Shown here piece after piece: positions 60,620 to 64,000 of a stretch of DNA of 64,000 nucleotides. The notes under the pieces are model-generated. The model saw only the letters and a list, made by a program, of their open reading frames with translations, had not been told where the DNA came from and did not search any database. The DNA lies in the NCBI RefSeq assembly GCF_000430825.1, contig NZ_AUMT01000002.1, positions 186,001-250,000 on the forward strand, given 5' to 3'. Both the position numbers and the translations under genes were made by a program. The stretch's first letter is position 1, and each line of letters starts with the position of its first letter. The stretch is from Chryseobacterium daeguense DSM 19388 (lineage in GTDB: Bacteria; Bacteroidota; Bacteroidia; Flavobacteriales; Weeksellaceae).

Positions 60620-62353
60620 ATGGCCAAAAACGTAGCAGAGCAAATAGTAGAAATGCTCGAAAACGCAAATGTGAAAAGAATTTATGCCGTTACCGGAGAC
60701 AGCCTCAATCATTTAAATATTGCCGTAAAAAACAGCAGTATTGAATGGATTCATTTAAGGCATGAAGAGGTGGGAGCTTATGCGGCCGCTGCAGAAGCAG
60801 AACTTGACGGCTTTGCAGTATGCGCAGGAAGCTGCGGTCCGGGGCATGTTCATTTGATTAACGGAGTTTATGAAGCGCACCGTTCCCATGTTCCTATGCT
60901 TGTGATTGCGTCCACCATCCCGAGCGATGAGATGGGAATGGATTACTTTCAGGAGACCAATACAATAAAATTATTTGATGACTGCAGCCATTATAATCAA
61001 ATGATTACAAGGCCGGAGCAGGTGCAGAGGACGGTTCAGACGGCTATTCAGCATGCGATTTCCAAAAAAGGCGTAGCAGTGATCGGTTTGCCGGGTGATG
61101 TATCTGAATTGGATGCGGAAGAAGCTGCAACCTCCAATAAAATATTTAAAACAAATCCGGTTATTCGTCCGTCTGATGAAGAATTAAATCAATTAGCCGA
61201 ATTAATCAATTCAAGCAAAAAAGTAACCCTCTACTGCGGAATAGGTGCTGAGAAAGCAAATGCTGAAGTGGCAGAACTATCACGATATCTTAAAGCTCCG
61301 GTAGGCTATTCTTTCCGTGGAAAAATGGCCATCCAGCCCAATAATCCGAATGAAGTAGGGTTAACGGGGCTTTTGGGGCTGCCTTCAGCGTATCATGCCA
61401 TGCACGAAGCAGATCTGCTGATTCTTTTGGGAACAGATTTCCCATATCAGAAATTTATGCCTGTTAAAAACAAAATCGTTCAGATTGATGAAAGCCCGGA
61501 AAGACTGGGAAGAAGAGCGAAGCTGGAATTGGGATTGGCGGGTGATGTAAAGGAAACCATAAAGGCATTACTACCTTTACTTAAAGAAAAAACGGATATT
61601 AATTTCCTTAATCAGCAACTGGAATTTTATAAAAAAGTAAAAGAAAACCAACTCACTTACGTTAAAGATCGAGGGCATGAAAATGCAATTCAACCGGAAT
61701 TTGTAACCCATACTTTGGACAGGCTGGCTAAAAAAGATGCTATTTTCACCGTAGATACGGGAATGTGCTGCGTTTGGGGAGCAAGATTTATTACAGGTAC
61801 CGGAGAAAGAAAAATGCTGGGCTCTTTCAATCATGGTTCCATGGCGAATGCAATGCCGATGGCAATCGGAGCTTCTTTGGCCCATCCCGGCAGACAGGTC
61901 ATTGCGTTATGTGGAGATGGAGGTCTTTCAATGCTTTTAGGAGATATGGCCACCATTCATCAGTATAAGCTTCCTGTAAAACTCATTGTATTCAATAACA
62001 GGTCTTTAGGGATGGTAAAGCTGGAAATGGAAGTTGGCGGAATGCCGGATAATGAAACAGATATGATTAATCCTGATTTTGGAATGATTGCCCATGCAAT
62101 GGGATATCCGGGTAAAAATGTGGATAAGCCGGAGGAAGTGGAAGGTGCTATTCAGGAATGTCTGGATTATAACGGACCCTATCTGCTGAATATATTCACC
62201 AACCCGAATGCACTGGCATTGCCTCCGAAGATAGAATTTGAACAGGTATTCGGGATGACAAAAGCAATGACGCAGCTAATGCTCGGCGGTAAAATGGAAG
62301 AAGCGCTGGAAACTGTAAAAAGCAATTATAAGCACATCAAAGATTTACTTTAA
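60620..62353 (+). CDS. poxB: ThDP-dependent pyruvate oxidase/dehydrogenase (PoxB-like)
   Basis: The 577-residue protein has the ThDP-enzyme layout: MAKNVAEQIVEMLENANVKR and HLRHEEVGAYAAAAEAEL with the activating Glu, GSCGPGHVHLINGVYEAHR, a central domain (KKVTLYCGIGAEKANAEVA), and a C-terminal ThDP/Mg block CGDGGLSMLLGDMATIHQY. These are the blocks of pyruvate dehydrogenase (quinone). It would oxidise pyruvate to acetate and CO2 with FAD, feeding electrons to quinones at the membrane. The C-terminal tail (MEEALETVKSNYKHIKDLL) is the amphipathic region that binds membrane in E. coli PoxB. It stands alone. Confidence 0.9.
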   Translation: MAKNVAEQIVEMLENANVKRIYAVTGDSLNHLNIAVKNSSIEWIHLRHEEVGAYAAAAEAELDGFAVCAGSCGPGHVHLINGVYEAHRSHVPMLVIASTIPSDEMGMDYFQETNTIKLFDDCSHYNQMITRPEQVQRTVQTAIQHAISKKGVAVIGLPGDVSELDAEEAATSNKIFKTNPVIRPSDEELNQLAELINSSKKVTLYCGIGAEKANAEVAELSRYLKAPVGYSFRGKMAIQPNNPNEVGLTGLLGLPSAYHAMHEADLLILLGTDFPYQKFMPVKNKIVQIDESPERLGRRAKLELGLAGDVKETIKALLPLLKEKTDINFLNQQLEFYKKVKENQLTYVKDRGHENAIQPEFVTHTLDRLAKKDAIFTVDTGMCCVWGARFITGTGERKMLGSFNHGSMANAMPMAIGASLAHPGRQVIALCGDGGLSMLLGDMATIHQYKLPVKLIVFNNRSLGMVKLEMEVGGMPDNETDMINPDFGMIAHAMGYPGKNVDKPEEVEGAIQECLDYNGPYLLNIFTNPNALALPPKIEFEQVFGMTKAMTQLMLGGKMEEALETVKSNYKHIKDLL

Positions 62354-62375
62354 AATATTTTAGATCACCAACAGG

Positions 62376-62404
62376 ACTTCATACTTATAAGTGTGAAGTT
62401 TTTG
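62376..62404 (+). terminator. Terminator of the pyruvate oxidase gene
   Basis: A nine-base stem ACTTCATAC/GTGTGAAGT (one G-U pair) with a six-base loop is followed by five T. Confidence 0.75.
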
Positions 62405-62433
62405 TCTCTAAAGACTATAATTATTTACATTTG
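62402..62433 (+). promoter_or_regulatory. Promoter of the TonB-C-like gene pair
   Basis: TTG (62402-62404), a 21-base spacer and TACATTTG (62426-62433) match the promoter form; the ATG is 19 bases downstream. Confidence 0.65.
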
Positions 62434-62451
62434 CAACCTTAATGTATAGCT

Positions 62452-62937
62452 ATGAAAAATCTTATACTGATAGTTAGCCTTCTGTTATTCAGTCCGGTTT
62501 TCGGGCAGTATGATGTAGAGGAAAGGGATGATAATTTTATTACCGAAAATAATAAGAATATTCTCAAAATTGATATTAAAGAACCACTGCTTCAGGTTGC
62601 TGTAAAGAATTGTAATGATTTTAAAGCCGCCGGTTTTGAAGGAGGTATTCCTGCCTACACGGATACACTGCGAAAGTATATGTATGTTTATCTCAATACG
62701 GATTTTTATGTTCTTAATGGAGATTTTACATTTACTCTTAGTATAGATCAAACCGGAAAAGTGACCAATATTGAAGGTTCCCCAAAGGTAGCTAACAGTG
62801 AAGTATTTTTTGATGATATGAAATATGTGGTAAGGAGAATCAAGAAGAACTGGACTCCGGCAATGTGTAACGGGCAGCCCGTAACGTCAAAAGTGAAGAT
62901 TAAAATGAACTTATCTTCAATGGGAACGGATGTTTAA
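62452..62937 (+). CDS. Secreted protein with a TonB C-terminal-like domain
   Basis: The 161-residue protein has a signal peptide (KNLILIVSLLLFSPVFGQ). The C-terminal 90 residues, GDFTFTLSIDQTGKVTNIEG through FDDMKYVVRRIKKNWTPAMC and GQPVTSKVKIKMNL, follow the TonB C-terminal fold seen in the flavobacterial energy-transducer family, with the W-x-P-A block. There is no N-terminal membrane anchor of the TonB type and no proline-rich stalk, so it is not a classical TonB. The pair with the next gene suggests shared work at the outer membrane. Function unknown. Confidence 0.75.
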   Translation: MKNLILIVSLLLFSPVFGQYDVEERDDNFITENNKNILKIDIKEPLLQVAVKNCNDFKAAGFEGGIPAYTDTLRKYMYVYLNTDFYVLNGDFTFTLSIDQTGKVTNIEGSPKVANSEVFFDDMKYVVRRIKKNWTPAMCNGQPVTSKVKIKMNLSSMGTDV

Positions 62938-62968
62938 AAATGAAATTAAATTATTATAAATAACACAA

Positions 62969-63751
62969 ATGATTACAAAAATTTTAACCCTCATTTCTAT
63001 TATTTCGATAAATCTGTTCTTCGCCCAGAAAGAAGTATTAGATGGATATCCATATGGCCAGGATTTTTATGCTGGAGGCAAGAATGAACTTGAAAAAGAA
63101 ATGGTAAGAATTGTTAAGGAACAAAAATTACTACCTTGTGAAAACAATGAGGAACAATATTTTGTTCAAATTCTTGTTAATGAAGATTCTTCTATCAATT
63201 ATGTAAAGGATATGGATAGTTTAAACATTAATAAAAATAAATGCGCCTTTGATTTCAGCCGTAAAATTTTCCCCCATTTAAAAAGATGGATTCCTGCAAA
63301 AGAAAATGGTAAATATGTTTCAGCAATCACCCTTGTACAGATAAATCCTTTTTATTTATATCATTCAAAAGACGATCCGAAGAAAAATGAAATGAAAAAT
63401 CCAACATATAAGAAAGGAATGAATGCTTTTATGGAAGAATCAAGAAAGATTTTTGAACAAACAATAAGAAGGAATGAAGATAGAAAAGGTGATTTAACAT
63501 TTACAGTCAATGAAAAAGGGGAAATGGAAAATATCATAATCAGCGGCGATTTTTCTGAAAATGATAAGAAAAATATTATTAATAGCTTTTCCAGAATAAA
63601 AGGACAATGGAACCCTGCCACTTTTAATAACATTCCGGTGAAAACAAAACTTAGGCAGCCAATAGTTCAAAATTTTGATATTCAGATGGAGGTAGAAGAC
63701 GAGATGAAACAATCCATGTATCAAAATATGCGTAATAACAGATATAGATAA
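62969..63751 (+). CDS. Secreted protein with two TonB-C-like halves
   Basis: The 260-residue protein has a signal peptide (KILTLISIISINLFFAQ). It holds two related blocks: residues about 65-125 (YFVQILVNEDSSINYVKDMD, FPHLKRWIPAKENGKYVS) and about 165-240 (GDLTFTVNEKGEMENIIISG, SRIKGQWNPATFNNIPVKTK). Both carry the hydrophobic-strand, W-x-P-A and NG-x-P/NN-x-P pattern of the TonB C-terminal domain of the preceding gene. It begins 31 bases after it, in the same operon. No anchor or stalk is present. Function unknown; a duplicated domain fits a paired or dimer-like role. Confidence 0.7.
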   Translation: MITKILTLISIISINLFFAQKEVLDGYPYGQDFYAGGKNELEKEMVRIVKEQKLLPCENNEEQYFVQILVNEDSSINYVKDMDSLNINKNKCAFDFSRKIFPHLKRWIPAKENGKYVSAITLVQINPFYLYHSKDDPKKNEMKNPTYKKGMNAFMEESRKIFEQTIRRNEDRKGDLTFTVNEKGEMENIIISGDFSENDKKNIINSFSRIKGQWNPATFNNIPVKTKLRQPIVQNFDIQMEVEDEMKQSMYQNMRNNRYR

Positions 63752-63757
63752 ATCACT

Positions 63758-63787
63758 GACATTCTGTCACAATATTTTGTATCTTTG
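63758..63787 (+). promoter_or_regulatory. Palindrome and -7 box ahead of miaB
   Basis: TATCTTTG (63780-63787) matches TAnnTTTG. TGACA-ttc-TGTCA (63757-63769) is a small palindrome at the place where the upstream promoter element would lie, with no clear TTG. Confidence 0.45.
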
Positions 63788-63803
63788 CAAATTCAACAAG
63801 TTC

Positions 63804-63856
63804 AAGTTTAATGTTTGAGTTCAAAAGATACAATTTGAACCTTGAATTTTAAACTT
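63804..63856. repeat. Nested inverted repeats in the miaB leader
   Basis: Outer arms AAGTTTAA (63804-63811) with TTAAACTT (63849-63856) enclose inner arms GTTCAAA (63819-63825) with TTTGAAC (63834-63840). They lie between the -7 box and the GTG start, so the transcript would carry the fold. Confidence 0.5.
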
Positions 63857-63877
63857 TAACCTTAAACAGATACTAAA

Positions 63878-64000
63878 GTGCAAGAAAAATATATAGACGA
63901 AACGAAACAGGGAGAGGCATTTGCCATCGCAGAAAAAGACGGTAATTCTAAAAAGCTGTTCTTAGAAAGCTATGGCTGCCAGATGAATTTTTCTGATTCT
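63878..64000 (+). CDS. miaB: tRNA-2-methylthio-N6-dimethylallyladenosine synthase MiaB (3' end beyond window)
   Basis: The visible 41 codons begin at a GTG and read VQEKYIDETKQGEAFAIAEK, then LFLESYGCQMNFSDS, which is the start of the MiaB methylthiotransferase domain (the ESYGCQMN Cys is a cluster ligand). The radical SAM and TRAM domains must lie beyond the edge. MiaB adds the methylthio group at A37 of tRNAs and MiaE (40019-40600) hydroxylates the product, so both steps are encoded near here. The GTG start is chosen because no ATG precedes the conserved block in frame. Confidence 0.88.
   Translation, partial: MQEKYIDETKQGEAFAIAEKDGNSKKLFLESYGCQMNFSDS

Overview
The window reads as chromosomal DNA of a Bacteroidota bacterium of the class Flavobacteriia, most likely Chryseobacterium or a close relative. 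The evidence is AT-rich DNA, a SusC/SusD pair, a type IX secretion sorting domain on a PNGase F-like enzyme, ribosomal protein L21 with a long C-terminal tail, DUF5686 and DUF502 proteins, small double-glycine peptides with an MKNLKKLS-type leader, and promoters of the Bacteroidota form (TTG, about 20 bases, TAnnTTTG). The genus is inferred; no rRNA gene is present.

Layout. 1-4.1 kb: the end of a SusC receptor and its SusD lipoprotein. 4.1-7.3 kb, minus strand: msrA, a ROK sugar kinase and a PepSY membrane protein. 7.4-13.0 kb: an iron-uptake operon (FhuE-like receptor, PepSY protein, IutA-like receptor) in which the second and third genes each carry one in-frame stop codon. 13.2-25.6 kb: secA, a DUF2795 protein, a sugar-nucleotide epimerase, a DUF2797 protein, a large AsmA-like protein, a PA0069-type radical SAM protein, a double-glycine peptide and a 2-oxoglutarate oxygenase. 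25.6-34.8 kb: menD, a pabB/pabC pair, a membrane-protein operon with an AI-2E family permease, an amidohydrolase and uvrB. 35-44.2 kb: PNGase F-like enzyme, sugar dehydrogenase lipoprotein, tryptophanase, DUF502 protein, miaE, acyltransferase, zinc metallopeptidase lipoprotein, and rplU-rpmA. 44.3-51.6 kb: a second double-glycine peptide, a DUF5686 protein, a repeat-rich surface protein, two near-identical tRNA-Asn genes and rseP. 51.8-54.9 kb: a nitrilase-family amidase and a sulfur-handling cluster (MBL-rhodanese, rhodanese lipoprotein, thioredoxin). 55-64 kb: a secreted unknown, a HerA-like ATPase, an exonuclease with a degenerate GIY-YIG-like domain, lysA behind a possible attenuator, a pyruvate oxidase, two secreted TonB-C-like proteins, and the start of miaB.

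Most genes are ordinary household genes in short transcription units, many closed by clear hairpin terminators. No phage, integrase, transposase or CRISPR array is visible. The points most worth checking are the doubly interrupted siderophore operon, the candidate leader peptide and terminator/antiterminator ahead of lysA, the two double-glycine Cys-rich peptides, the exonuclease whose GIY-YIG-like domain seems to lack its catalytic glutamate, and the ROK kinase lacking its usual zinc-binding cysteines.
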